NCBI RefSeq assembly: GCF_902769175.1
Contig: NZ_CACXNW010000023.1
Location: 1 to 36,068, forward strand
DNA: 36,068 nucleotides
Direction of reading: 5' to 3'
Source of the DNA: an uncultured Methanobrevibacter sp.
GTDB lineage: Archaea; Methanobacteriota; Methanobacteria; Methanobacteriales; Methanobacteriaceae
Made by a program: the position numbers and the translations under genes. Below the pieces are notes generated by a model that was not told the DNA's origin, ran no database searches, and saw only the letters and a list, made by a program, of their open reading frames with translations. Numbering within the stretch: position 1 is the stretch's first letter; each line of letters opens with the position of its first letter. This document shows, in pieces, positions 1 through 8,514 of this stretch.

Positions 1-76
1 AAAAAAAATAAAAAGAATTTTTTGGATTTTGGAAAAAATTAAAAAAAAAAATTGGGATCATGAATTTGATTTTTTT

Positions 77-124
77 TCAAAATTTGTGACACCCTCTCAT
101 AACAATAAAAAAAAATTTTTTCAT
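77..124 (-). pseudogene. Truncated start of an adhesin-like secreted protein (16 codons)
   Basis: A good ribosome binding site (GGAGATTTTTA) leads into an ATG and the residues MKKFFFIV, then the frame leaves the hydrophobic pattern and stops after 16 codons. The beginning resembles the signal-peptide starts of the two adhesin-like genes at the right end (MKKIFYML, MRKLCFIL), and the promoter upstream is of the same type. I infer a gene start whose body has been lost or frameshifted. The sequence beyond position 77 toward the left edge shows no continuing frame that I can recognise. A real micropeptide is possible but less likely. Confidence 0.4.
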
Positions 125-170
125 TAAAAATCTCCATTCGATTTATTATTTTTAATTATAAAATCTGGAA

Positions 171-201
171 TATTTATATGTTTTCGCATGTAAGTACTTA
201 C
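171..201 (-). promoter_or_regulatory. Adhesin-type promoter: TATA box plus palindrome
   Basis: Read on the minus strand, the perfect palindrome GTAAGTACTTAC (190-201) is followed after 9 nt by a TATA-like box CATATAAATA (171-180). The ATG at 124 lies about 50 nt further on. The same arrangement occurs upstream of the genes starting at 28529, 33751 and 35657. The spacing puts the palindrome just upstream of the BRE/TATA region, a usual place for an archaeal activator site. Confidence 0.55.
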
Positions 202-297
202 TAACTCGATAAAAAACCAAAAAAACAAAGATATGGTCAATAAATTCTTTTTTACGATGACACACTAGTTTATACAATTATACAAGCAATTTTCTTT

Positions 298-409
298 GTT
301 TTTAATATTTTTTGTCTTTTAGATATTATAGTGTCCAATAATTAATTTATGAAGTTTTTAATATTTTTTGTCTTTTAGATATTATAGTGTCAAATAATTA
401 ATTTCTGAA
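298..409. repeat. 56-bp tandem direct repeat (2 copies)
   Basis: Positions 298-353 and 354-409 are near-identical 56-bp units; I see two base differences, near the end of the units. No coding potential is evident in the unit. It lies between the decapitated gene start on the left and the secreted protein gene ending at 673. Confidence 0.85.
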
Positions 410-503
410 TGGCAAGGATTTTATTTTTGATGAAATTATGGAAAATCTACTAAAAAGACATATTATTGAAACGGAAAGAATAAAAAATTATAAAAAATAC
501 TAA
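402..503 (+). pseudogene. Possible 3' coding remnant
   Basis: A 33-codon open frame starts directly after an in-frame TAA at 399 and reads FLNGKDFIFDEIMENLL, then a charged tail, ending at TAA 501-503. The composition looks protein-like compared with the poly-A sequence around it. There is no ribosome binding site, although an internal ATG exists. It could be the tail of a lost gene or chance; I do not recognise it. Confidence 0.2.
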
Positions 504-635
504 AAATAGTTTAAAATAGCTAAACTAAAAAAATTATAAAAATAGAAAAAACAGCTAAAATAACTAAAATAATTAAAACAAAAAAATTAAAAAAAGTATA
601 GAAATTAAAAAACTATAAAAAATAAAAAAATATTG

Positions 636-658
636 AATAAGAGGAATTCCCTCTTATT
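636..658 (-). terminator. Hairpin terminator of the transglutaminase-domain gene
   Basis: A perfect 9-bp inverted repeat (AATAAGAGG at 636-644 and CCTCTTATT at 650-658, loop of 5) lies 15 nt after the stop codon at 673. On the minus strand it is followed by long T-runs (600-635). Confidence 0.7.
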
Positions 659-672
659 ATCCATTTTAAATA

Positions 673-3327
673 CTAGAACGGTACAGCCGCATATTTCTTA
701 AGACTGTAATAGGAATTGGTATTCCAATTATGAATATTACCTAAGTTATTCCGTTTACTTGTTGCATCGGCAGAATACCATACACCGTTAATGAGAATTT
801 GAGCCCATACATGCCCAGTGACTAAACCACTTGAAAATGTACAACCTTGAGCATGTGAATATCTCGCATGAATACCTGCAGCTCTACATAAAGCTACAAC
901 CAAACTTGCTTGATCCACACAGTTACCTGCACCATTGCTTAAGGTACCTGCAGCACCATATCTGGAATCTGCATAATAACTGTAAGCAATATTGTCTCTA
1001 ACATAATTGTATATTGCAAGAGCCTTTTGATCAGTACCGCTCAAACCTTTGGTTAATCTATTAGCTAAATTGGTAATTGAAGCTGTGATAGCAGATTGTC
1101 CAGTTCCAACCAAATATTTAGCAAGACTAGATTCGGTATTTTTCTCATTCAATCCATTTTTAAACTGACTTGAATTTGCATTAATTCTGGAAGACCCATT
1201 TCCCCCAGGTATAGGTATATCAGAACTACCGATTACAGAACTATCGAATAAACAATAATTCGGCAAGTATTTGTCAGTTCTATGGAAATCTAAGATTTTT
1301 GCAGTTGCATATGTGTATAAATCAAATTCAGCACGACCTACTGTAGATCCAGAGCTACTACAAACCGTTGCGTAACCCAGAGGCACCTTATTGGCCTCTA
1401 TATATGCTACCACTCTTTTTGACATGTCCACATATTGGGCTTTATAAATATTTGAAGATATAAAGGTTCCTGTGGAATTATTTTTTGAAATGCCACTTGG
1501 AAGAGCAATATAAGCATATAATGACATACCTGCATTAATATTGCAAATAGCTTTAGACATCAGATATGAGAATTGATATACACTAATCTTAGTATTAGCA
1601 ACAGTAACAGCGCTAGGCAATTTTGCATTTTTATTTACATAATTCTTAAGATTTTTAGCTGCTACTTCTATATCGCTTATATAAAATCTACTGGAACTAT
1701 TCTTAACTGTTATGGTATTAGTTATTTTAGCTTCCTTGTAGGTATTTGAACCTGCAAATGAAGAGCTAATGGAATACATTCCACCAATCAAGTTAAGAGC
1801 TAAAGAAGCGATTCCATTGGAATTGGTAGTTATGGAATAGGATTTTCCAGGAATGGTAATGGTAACCTTTTGATTTGCCAATTTATTACCACTGCTGTCA
1901 ACCAATGTTACTTTATAGGAATCTCCTCTAATAATAGTTGCTGAATCAAGTTTAAGGCTTGTAGCAGTCTTAGGAATTGCGTTTGCCAAATCGGAACTTT
2001 CAAAAGCACAATAGTTTGGCAAGTATTTGTCAGTCCTATCGAAAGCCAATATTTTTGCAAATGCAAAAGTGTAAAGGTTGAAATCAGCATTGCCTATTAC
2101 CTTGTTTGCAGTGTTTTTAACATATGCATAACCGGCAGGCACCTTATTGGATTCCATATACGCCAATACTCTTTTGTTTACATCCATATATTGAGCCTTG
2201 TAAACAGTAGATTTCAATGAATGTGCAGAAAGACCACAATTGGAAAGACCGCTTAAAAGGGTAATATCATTTCTATTGTTTCCATTGATATTTTGAATTG
2301 CCTTTGAAGCGAGATAAGAAAACTCAGATATCTTAAGAGATCTAGATCCAACAGTTACTGTATTTGGTAACTTCTTATTGTTGTTTACATAAGTCTTTAC
2401 GTTTGCAGCTGCCTTTTCAATTTCAGCAAGTGAAAAGATATTTGGATTTTTAGCTACAGTTAAATTTCCAGACAAGGAGGAAGCAGCATAATCATTGTCC
2501 CCTCCAAAGGAACATGAAATCGCATACCTATTTGGATATAAATTAATTTGCAAGGATGCAATTCCACTTGCGGAGGTTGTAAATGTATATGTCTTTCCAG
2601 GAATCCTTATCTGAACCTTCTTATTAGCCAATGCATTGCCGTTGCCATCTTTTAAACTTACGGAGAAACTGTTTCCTCTCATAATGTTAAAGCTGCTTGC
2701 TTTAAAACTGGTAGGTTTCGGGCTAACAGTTAAGGTCAGTGAAAGACTTGATGCTTGGTAAGCTGAAGTTTCTGCAAATGAGCATACAACGGAATATTTT
2801 CTATTTGCCAAATTAATAGGTAAAGAAGCTACACCATTTGAGTTGGTAGTTCTTGCATAGTTGACACCAAGAACCTTGATGTTAACCTTTTGATTAGCTA
2901 AAGCTTTACCTGCACTGTTTTTTAAGGTAACTTGGAATGAGTTTCCTCTGTAAACAGAATTGCTTTTTGCTACAAGACTTGTTTTAGTCTTAGTTGTAGC
3001 TTGCAATGAATCAGAACCATTTGCAGAAGCGCTTAAAACACCTTTTGAGTTCTTATCATTTGAGTCATAATCCAAATCAGAATCTTCTACAGAATTATTA
3101 GTACTTAAAACTTCATTTTCCGAATTTTCATCACTTTGACCAATATTTCCTGATTTTTCAAGATTTACATAAGAATCGTCAGTTGCAACAGAATCGACAT
3201 CTGATGCACTTGAAATACTAGCGCTAGACAAGTCATTTGAATCAGACAATTGGTCTGAATCATCAATGTCCATAGCAGAAGCTGATGAGATCAAACAGAA
3301 TCCCATAAGAACCACTGCTAAAAGCAA
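673..3327 (-). CDS. Secreted pseudomurein-binding protein with transglutaminase-like domain
   Basis: The protein has 884 residues counted from a TTG codon. It starts with a signal peptide ending near SSASA and an acidic, serine-rich linker (about 19-110). Two Ig-like repeats follow (about 115-292), then a pseudomurein-binding repeat (about 297-350), a third Ig-like repeat (about 455-540) and a second pseudomurein-binding repeat (about 545-595). The C-terminal transglutaminase-like domain shows a candidate triad Cys803 (GNCVDQA), His839 (TGHVW) and Asp854 (YSADAT). Pseudomurein endoisopeptidases of the PeiW/PeiP type combine such binding repeats with a Cys-His-Asp domain, so cleavage or remodelling of wall peptides is the likely role; a purely adhesive role remains possible. 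The strong AGGTGA site at 3358-3353 is 25 nt from the TTG but 4 nt from an in-frame ATT at 3348, which would add a lysine-bearing n-region (see findings). Confidence 0.85.
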   Translation of the reverse strand: MLLAVVLMGFCLISSASAMDIDDSDQLSDSNDLSSASISSASDVDSVATDDSYVNLEKSGNIGQSDENSENEVLSTNNSVEDSDLDYDSNDKNSKGVLSASANGSDSLQATTKTKTSLVAKSNSVYRGNSFQVTLKNSAGKALANQKVNIKVLGVNYARTTNSNGVASLPINLANRKYSVVCSFAETSAYQASSLSLTLTVSPKPTSFKASSFNIMRGNSFSVSLKDGNGNALANKKVQIRIPGKTYTFTTSASGIASLQINLYPNRYAISCSFGGDNDYAASSLSGNLTVAKNPNIFSLAEIEKAAANVKTYVNNNKKLPNTVTVGSRSLKISEFSYLASKAIQNINGNNRNDITLLSGLSNCGLSAHSLKSTVYKAQYMDVNKRVLAYMESNKVPAGYAYVKNTANKVIGNADFNLYTFAFAKILAFDRTDKYLPNYCAFESSDLANAIPKTATSLKLDSATIIRGDSYKVTLVDSSGNKLANQKVTITIPGKSYSITTNSNGIASLALNLIGGMYSISSSFAGSNTYKEAKITNTITVKNSSSRFYISDIEVAAKNLKNYVNKNAKLPSAVTVANTKISVYQFSYLMSKAICNINAGMSLYAYIALPSGISKNNSTGTFISSNIYKAQYVDMSKRVVAYIEANKVPLGYATVCSSSGSTVGRAEFDLYTYATAKILDFHRTDKYLPNYCLFDSSVIGSSDIPIPGGNGSSRINANSSQFKNGLNEKNTESSLAKYLVGTGQSAITASITNLANRLTKGLSGTDQKALAIYNYVRDNIAYSYYADSRYGAAGTLSNGAGNCVDQASLVVALCRAAGIHARYSHAQGCTFSSGLVTGHVWAQILINGVWYSADATSKRNNLGNIHNWNTNSYYSLKKYAAVPF

Positions 3328-3360
3328 TGCAAGATTCTTAATTGAAATTATTTCACCTCA

Positions 3361-4592
3361 CATTTCAGAATAATCCAAGATTATTTCTTTATCCAATAAC
3401 CTTAATCAATCAACAAAAAACCAATGTCTTAATACATTAGTTAATATCACTAAAAATATTTTTTTAGAGGTCGATTAACCGAACATTCTTAATCAGATTA
3501 AGTAATGCTCAAATTACTCTGATTATTTCTTAACCCAAACGTTTTGCTTTAAAAACAAAAAATTCAAGCTAGATTAATATTTACTCTTTTTATCATATTA
3601 TTTAAAGATTACTAATAGAAATCTAAAAAAATAAGAATTCTATGAGACTTATTAATTATAATAAAATCAAATATTTCTATTTAAGATTATTTAAAGTTAA
3701 ATTATTTTATAATGAGAATATAAAGAAGAAATTATATCTTAAATTAAAAAAGAAAAAATAATATTTGAAAAAATTAAAAAATACAAATAAAACCTTTAAA
3801 TAATGAATAAATACTTAAAAATACTTTTTTTAATGAAATTTAAGAAAATATTACTTAAATATATAGAAAATAGAAAAATTACCATTATTTAACTTAAAAA
3901 ACAATAACAAACTATTAAACATATTTGATAATAAGAAAAAAGATATTATCATTTTGAAAATTATGTTTAAAAATTAATCATTTTAAAAAAATAATCATTT
4001 AAATTAAGATATTAATAAAAAGAGAAATTTAAACCTATAAATATTGAAAAAACAAGCATTTTAATTAAAAATAGAAGAATAAAGAAAATATATATAAAAA
4101 TCATGAAAACTTGATGAAAAAATTTAGTGAAAATTGGAAAAAAATTTAAAAAAATTATGAAATTTCTTCTTAAAATATATGAAAAATTATGAACAAAACC
4201 ACATGCCAAATTCAAAAAAAATAGTCAAAAAATTCAAGAAAAAATATAATAAAAAAAAATAATTAAAAGATAAAAAAACACTAAAAAATTTCAAGAAAAA
4301 AATATAAAAAAAATATAAAGATTTTATATAAAAATATATTAATTTAATAATTTTATAAAAAAGTAATAAAATAATTAAAAGATAAAAAAATTCAAAAAAA
4401 ATTCAAAAAAATATAATAAAAAAATAAAGATTCTAATAAAAATATATTAATTTAATAATTTTATAAAAAAGTAATAAAATAATTAAAAGATAAAAAAATT
4501 CAAAAAAAATTCAAAAAAATATAATAAAAATATAAAGATTTTATATAAAAATATAATATATTAATAATTTTAAAAAAAAAGTAAAAGAATAA
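3361..4592. other. 1.2-kb AT-rich intergenic region
   Basis: No convincing gene is visible. The part near 3361-3620 should hold the promoter of the gene starting near 3327-3348. I find no GTAAG/CTTAC palindrome of the adhesin type there. An imperfect inverted repeat lies at 3491-3524 (AATCAGA..AGTAAT facing ATTACT..TCTGATT), which could be an operator. From about 3620 on the sequence is almost pure A/T and includes the long repeats listed separately. Confidence 0.6.
4341..4592. repeat. About 108-bp tandem repeat, AT-only
   Basis: A stretch beginning AATTTAATAATTTTAT recurs at 4341, about 4449 and, more degenerate, about 4555, a period of about 108-110 bp. Within each unit shorter runs (AATTCAAAAAAA) are repeated as well. 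Partial copies extend left to about 4240. The array lies directly behind the thermosome terminator. Confidence 0.65.
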
Positions 4593-4650
4593 TTAGGAGA
4601 AACTCTCCTAACCATAAAAATGTTTTGATCAAACTTTTTTAAAAGTTTGA
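4593..4650 (-). terminator. Double hairpin behind the thermosome gene
   Basis: Two perfect inverted repeats follow the stop codon at 4652. The first (TCAAACTTTT and AAAAGTTTGA, 4629-4650) abuts the stop codon. The second (TTAGGAGA and TCTCCTAA, 4593-4611) is followed on the minus strand by T-rich sequence. The second, more GC-rich hairpin plus T-run is the better terminator candidate. Confidence 0.7.
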
Positions 4651-4651
4651 A

Positions 4652-6304
4652 TTACATCATAAGAGGCATTCCGCCCATTCCACCCATACCCGGTGCTGGA
4701 AGCATACCACTATGGTCTAAGTTTTCATCTGGGTCTGGCTTTTGAAGTGCACCAGCTGCTGCAACTAAATCATCAATACGCAAGATCATTTCACATGCTT
4801 CTTGAGCTGCTTGAATAGCTTGCTTCTTAACTCTTTGAGGTTCAACTACACCAGCTTCCTTCATGTCAACAACTTTACCTTCAAATACATCCAATCCCAT
4901 ATTGATGTTATCTTCATGAGCAGCTCTAAGTTCAACTATTAAGTCAATAGTGTTTAAACCTGCATTTTCAGATAAGGTTCTTGGTACAATCTCTAAAGCA
5001 TCAGCAAATGCGTTTACAGCAACTTGTTCTCTTCCGCTGATAGTATTAGCAAAAGTTCTTAATTGTCTTGCAATTTCAATTTCAGGAGCGCCTCCACCGT
5101 ATACAACTTTTCCATCTTCAACAGTAGCTGCAACTACACCTAATGCATCTTCCATAGCTCTTTCAATTTCTGAGGAAATGTGTCTGGTACTTCCACGGAT
5201 TAAGATGGAGCTTGCTTTAGGATCTTCACATTCTTCAATGAAGGTAATGATTTGGTCAAATACCTTTTCTTGGTGTATGTAACCTGCTTTACCTAATACA
5301 TCAGGAGTCAAGTCTTCAATATTGGTGATGAGCTCTGCACCGGTTGCTTTCATGATTCTTTTTACGTCAGTGTTCTTAACTCTTTTGAAAGCCATGATTC
5401 CAGCTTTGGATAAGTGATGTTGGACAACATCATCAATACCCTTTTGACAGAAGAGCACATTACATCCAGAGTCAATAATCTTATCAGCGATGCCTTTTAA
5501 GGTTTCTTGTTCGTTATCTAAGAATGCTTGCATTTGCATTGGGTCAGTAAAGTCCACTTTTGCATTATCCAAGTCCTTAAGCTCTAAAGGATATTTCATC
5601 AATGCAATTTTTGCATCACGCATTTCTTCAGGCATGGATTCATTAGCTCTGCCTTGGTCAATGTAAATACCGTCAACAATTAAGGAGTCTTCTACACTTC
5701 CACCATTGATTCTGTGGATTTTAATAAGGGATTTGTCTATTTCTTCCCCTTCTTCAACCTTCAATGCAGCTTGAACAAGCAATTCTGCAAGTTCATCTTT
5801 AGCATAATCGGAACCTTTACCGGTCATTGCAGTTTTTGCAATTGCGAATAAGGTGTCCTTGTCTCTTGCATCTGTGGAAATGTCAAATAAGATGTCAATT
5901 GCCTTTGCAACTGCTAATCTGTATCCCATAAGAATTGTAGGAATTGCAATTCCATCTTCATATAATTCTTGTGCCTTTTTAAGCAATTCTCCAGCAATGA
6001 TTACTACAGTAGTTGTTCCATCTCCAACTACATTCTCTTGTTTTCTTGCAATTTCCACAAGCATTTTAGCAGCAGGGTGTGCAATATCCATTTCCTGTAA
6101 AATAGTTGCTCCGTCATTGGTTACAACTACATCACCCATTTTCTTATCCACTAACATTTTGTCCATTCCTTTTGGACCAAGGGTGGTTCTTACAATGCTT
6201 GCTAAAATTTGGCTTGCAAGAATATTCATTCTTAAAGCTTGATTTCCTTGAAATCTTTCAGTATCATCACGTAAAATATACATAGGTTGATTAATTTGCG
6301 CCAT
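4652..6304 (-). CDS. thsA: Thermosome subunit (group II chaperonin)
   Basis: This 550-residue protein is an ATP-dependent archaeal chaperonin subunit that forms a cytosolic double-ring folding chamber. Seen in the sequence: the N-terminal ATP-site region with TTLGPKGMDKM and NDGATIL, the signature GDGTTTVV, the apical domain, a GGGAPEIE segment and the C-terminal Gly/Met-rich tail ending GGMGGMPLMM. The length is normal for the family (about 540-560). The ATG at 6304 is preceded by AAGGAGATTATT. No partner subunit gene is in the window. A TATA-like box (TTTATAAC, 6415-6422, minus strand) about 110 nt upstream would give a leader of about 85 nt. The gene is monocistronic, with its own terminator. 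Confidence 0.98.
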   Translation of the reverse strand: MAQINQPMYILRDDTERFQGNQALRMNILASQILASIVRTTLGPKGMDKMLVDKKMGDVVVTNDGATILQEMDIAHPAAKMLVEIARKQENVVGDGTTTVVIIAGELLKKAQELYEDGIAIPTILMGYRLAVAKAIDILFDISTDARDKDTLFAIAKTAMTGKGSDYAKDELAELLVQAALKVEEGEEIDKSLIKIHRINGGSVEDSLIVDGIYIDQGRANESMPEEMRDAKIALMKYPLELKDLDNAKVDFTDPMQMQAFLDNEQETLKGIADKIIDSGCNVLFCQKGIDDVVQHHLSKAGIMAFKRVKNTDVKRIMKATGAELITNIEDLTPDVLGKAGYIHQEKVFDQIITFIEECEDPKASSILIRGSTRHISSEIERAMEDALGVVAATVEDGKVVYGGGAPEIEIARQLRTFANTISGREQVAVNAFADALEIVPRTLSENAGLNTIDLIVELRAAHEDNINMGLDVFEGKVVDMKEAGVVEPQRVKKQAIQAAQEACEMILRIDDLVAAAGALQKPDPDENLDHSGMLPAPGMGGMGGMPLMM

Positions 6305-6414
6305 AATAATCTCCTTAGTTCTAATTTTAAAATATTATTAAAGATAATTTATAGTAAGTATAAGAATTCATTATAAAAATTAATTATATTAGTCTATATT
6401 AAATTATCCATATA

Positions 6415-6434
6415 GTTATAAATAGGTTTGCCTT
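6415..6434 (-). promoter_or_regulatory. Probable thermosome promoter
   Basis: On the minus strand a TATA-like TTTATAAC (6415-6422) is preceded by AAGG-CAAA-CCT (6424-6434), an inverted AGG/CCT pair with a 4-nt spacer. The leader to the ATG at 6304 would be about 85 nt. Resemblance of the AGG/CCT pair to the palindrome at 10500-10515 may be chance. Confidence 0.35.
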
Positions 6435-6561
6435 ACTATAAAAAAGTTTTGTTTAAAATAATAGAAATTATAAGAAATTTGAAAAAAAGTGAAAATAAAA
6501 AGTGAATGCAAAAATCATAAAAAAGTAAAAAATAAAATTAAAAAGGCATTATGACAAAAAA

Positions 6562-7389
6562 CTATTTTGGTTTTAACTTGCCATAGAAATATGATGCTGT
6601 AGCCCCTCCATCAATTAAAAAGTCTGCCCCAGTAATAAATGAACCTTGATCACCAAGCAGTAACTCCGCCACTGTTGCAACCTCATCTGCTGTACCGGGC
6701 CTTCTTGATGGGCAATTTGCAAACATGTTCTTATAAAAGTCGCCTCTTGGACCATTGAATTCATCAATCGCTAAAGGTGTTACAATTATTCCAGGTGAAA
6801 TGGAATTGATTCTGGCGCCTTTTTCACCCCAATTGCATGCTTCAAACATAACCCTTTTTACATTGCATCTTTTAGCTAATTGATAAGCATGAAGAGTGTC
6901 TGAGATGTTTTCCACTTGCAACACTTCCAAATCCAAAAGATTCTCAGTAGGGGTTGTAGCCAATTGCTCATCGATTGCTGCACCTAATTGTTCCATACGA
7001 TGACCTGATTGAGATGATATGATTACTCCGGTTCCTCCTTCCTTAATGACTTTTCCAACTTCTTCAAGCAAAACAGCTGTTCCGTATAAATCCACTTTAA
7101 GAATTGTTTCAATAGGTGCTTGTGAAGGTGAAACTCCTGCAGCATTAATAAAGTTCACAATATCACCATATTTTAAAGCTTCTGAAATTAAATTCAGTAT
7201 TGATTGTCTTGAGGATATGTCACATTCAAAGTAATCCACATCATATCCTGCTTGAATCATTATTTCCGCAATGCTTTTAGCATTTTCAATGCTTTTATCT
7301 CCAATGACAATTTTTTTGCCAAATCCTATTCTTCTTGCTATAGCCATTCCAATTTGTCCTGCACCAGTCAATAGTACTACATCTTTCAT
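6562..7389 (-). CDS. Short-chain dehydrogenase/reductase (SDR)
   Basis: This is a Rossmann-fold NAD(P)-dependent oxidoreductase of 275 residues. It shows the cofactor motif TGAGQIG (8-14), NAAG (82-85), the serine segment ISSQSGH (124-130), the catalytic pair Tyr169-x3-Lys173 (AYQLAKR) and the SPG loop. Between the serine and the tyrosine there are about 40 residues instead of the usual 12-14, so it belongs to an SDR type with an insertion; the substrate is not evident. I chose the ATG at 7389, preceded by GGTG, because an upstream frame beginning at 7485 would overlap the previous gene and adds unlike sequence. It is the last gene of an operon with the NTF2-like and acetyltransferase genes, probably controlled from the operator at 8452-8480. 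Confidence 0.88.
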   Translation of the reverse strand: MKDVVLLTGAGQIGMAIARRIGFGKKIVIGDKSIENAKSIAEIMIQAGYDVDYFECDISSRQSILNLISEALKYGDIVNFINAAGVSPSQAPIETILKVDLYGTAVLLEEVGKVIKEGGTGVIISSQSGHRMEQLGAAIDEQLATTPTENLLDLEVLQVENISDTLHAYQLAKRCNVKRVMFEACNWGEKGARINSISPGIIVTPLAIDEFNGPRGDFYKNMFANCPSRRPGTADEVATVAELLLGDQGSFITGADFLIDGGATASYFYGKLKPK

Positions 7390-7457
7390 TCTTACACCAT
7401 ACATATTAAAACATAATTTAACAAAATTAAATATGATTCGCCATATATTTTGTCCAA

Positions 7458-7850
7458 TTAATTGTCCCATTTGCTTAAATACCATTTTCCATTGATCTTT
7501 TCCATTGTCTGCTCACTATGCAATGTCCAAGTTCCCTTCATTCCATAAACCTTTGCATCAAGAGTTACATCTGCCTTCAATAAAGCCTTATCTTTTTCTC
7601 TTATCATTATAATTGGATTATTTATGGTGGATTTATAGTAATTAAGGGTCCCATCCATTATCTCCCCAATATACTCATCCTTGGTTTGTGTTTTGCCAGA
7701 CATGAGTGTAAGAGTGTAATTGTCTCCCAAAAGTTCATTTAGCTTTTCTGAATCCTTTTCAATCATAGCATATTGAAATTCGATGAACCTTTCCAACACT
7801 TCCTCTTGATCATCATTTAGATTTCCCTTATCGACTACAAACACACTCAT
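7458..7850 (-). CDS. NTF2-like / SnoaL-type small protein
   Basis: This 130-residue protein fits the cone-shaped NTF2 fold: an N-terminal helix (QEEVLERFIEFQYAMIEKD), a loop ending in LLGDNYTLTLMSG, and a C-terminal sheet with GTWTLHSEQTMEKINGKWYL. Proteins of the SnoaL/DUF4440 group often bind small hydrophobic ligands or act as isomerases or lyases, but no catalytic residues can be assigned here. The gene begins 11 nt after the acetyltransferase stop codon and ends 68 nt before the SDR start, so the three are probably co-transcribed. A role in the same pathway as the SDR is inferred only from the operon. Confidence 0.8.
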   Translation of the reverse strand: MSVFVVDKGNLNDDQEEVLERFIEFQYAMIEKDSEKLNELLGDNYTLTLMSGKTQTKDEYIGEIMDGTLNYYKSTINNPIIMIREKDKALLKADVTLDAKVYGMKGTWTLHSEQTMEKINGKWYLSKWDN

Positions 7851-7861
7851 GATAACATAAC

Positions 7862-8410
7862 CTATTCTGGGAATTTATCCTTATCCAATGTCTTTACAAC
7901 CTTTGCAGGAATTCCTACAACAACAGCATAGTCAGGAACATCCTTTGTGACGATTGCTCCTGCTCCAACGATTGCATATTTTCCAACTGTGACACCTGGC
8001 AAAATTGATGCTCCAGCACCAATCCATGCACCTTTTTTGATGACAATCTCTTCACAGGTCAATACTTGCCTTTCATATTCGTCATGGTTATTGGACAATA
8101 GCTGCACGTTTCCAGCAATCATCACATCATCTTCTATAGTGATTCCGCCTCTTGCCATCGCCAAGCAATTATTGTTGATGAAAACGTTGTTTCCAAGCTT
8201 TATCTTATCCAATGCAGCACCTGCAAATGGTGTTGCGATAGTGCTGTTTTCACCGATATTGCCATCCAACAATTCATTAAGTATTGAAAAGTATTCTTCA
8301 GTCATAGGTTCAGTATGATTAAATTTAAACAATAGCTTAGATTGTTCCATCATGTGTTCTCTTTCTTCAAGAGACATTTCATTCATATCTACTCTTTCCA
8401 TATTATCCAT
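7862..8410 (-). CDS. Sugar O-acetyltransferase, LacA/Maa type
   Basis: This 182-residue protein has a short N-terminal helical region and a left-handed beta-helix of hexapeptide repeats (for example [20 protein letters not shown]). The general base of this family is probably His109 in [11 protein letters not shown]. Members move acetyl from acetyl-CoA to a sugar or similar hydroxyl group; the acceptor is unknown. The length matches galactoside/maltose acetyltransferases (about 180-200). The start at 8410 has AAGGA directly before the ATG; the ATG at 8401 would have better spacing. First gene of a three-gene operon divergent from a MarR gene, sharing a palindromic control region with it. Confidence 0.9.
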   Translation of the reverse strand: MDNMERVDMNEMSLEEREHMMEQSKLLFKFNHTEPMTEEYFSILNELLDGNIGENSTIATPFAGAALDKIKLGNNVFINNNCLAMARGGITIEDDVMIAGNVQLLSNNHDEYERQVLTCEEIVIKKGAWIGAGASILPGVTVGKYAIVGAGAIVTKDVPDYAVVVGIPAKVVKTLDKDKFPE

Positions 8411-8451
8411 TCCTTTTTGATATACATTACTGTTTATGCCAATTGTTATTT

Positions 8452-8480
8452 ATAGTTAACTGTTAACAATGGTTAACTAT
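8452..8480. promoter_or_regulatory. Palindromic operator between acetyltransferase operon and marR
   Basis: ATAGTTAAC (8452-8460) and GTTAACTAT (8472-8480) form a perfect inverted repeat around an 11-nt centre that holds a further GTTAAC (8462-8467), so GTTAAC occurs three times. The outer ends overlap TATA-like boxes of both divergent promoters (CTATAAATA on the minus strand, CTATTTATATT on the plus strand). The layout fits autorepression by the adjacent MarR protein. Confidence 0.7.
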
Positions 8481-8514
8481 TTATATTATGTTGCATAAAC
8501 TATGTAGAGATATT

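Noticed and set aside
3491..3524. Inverted repeat upstream of the transglutaminase-domain gene as a further copy of the adhesin element
   Set aside because: The arms (AGTAAT/ATTACT) do not match GTAAG/CTTAC and no TATA box lies at the right distance.
4012..4215. Minus-strand Phe/Ile-rich ORF of 67 codons
   Set aside because: Composition is what pure AT-rich DNA gives; there is no convincing ribosome binding site or protein-like pattern.
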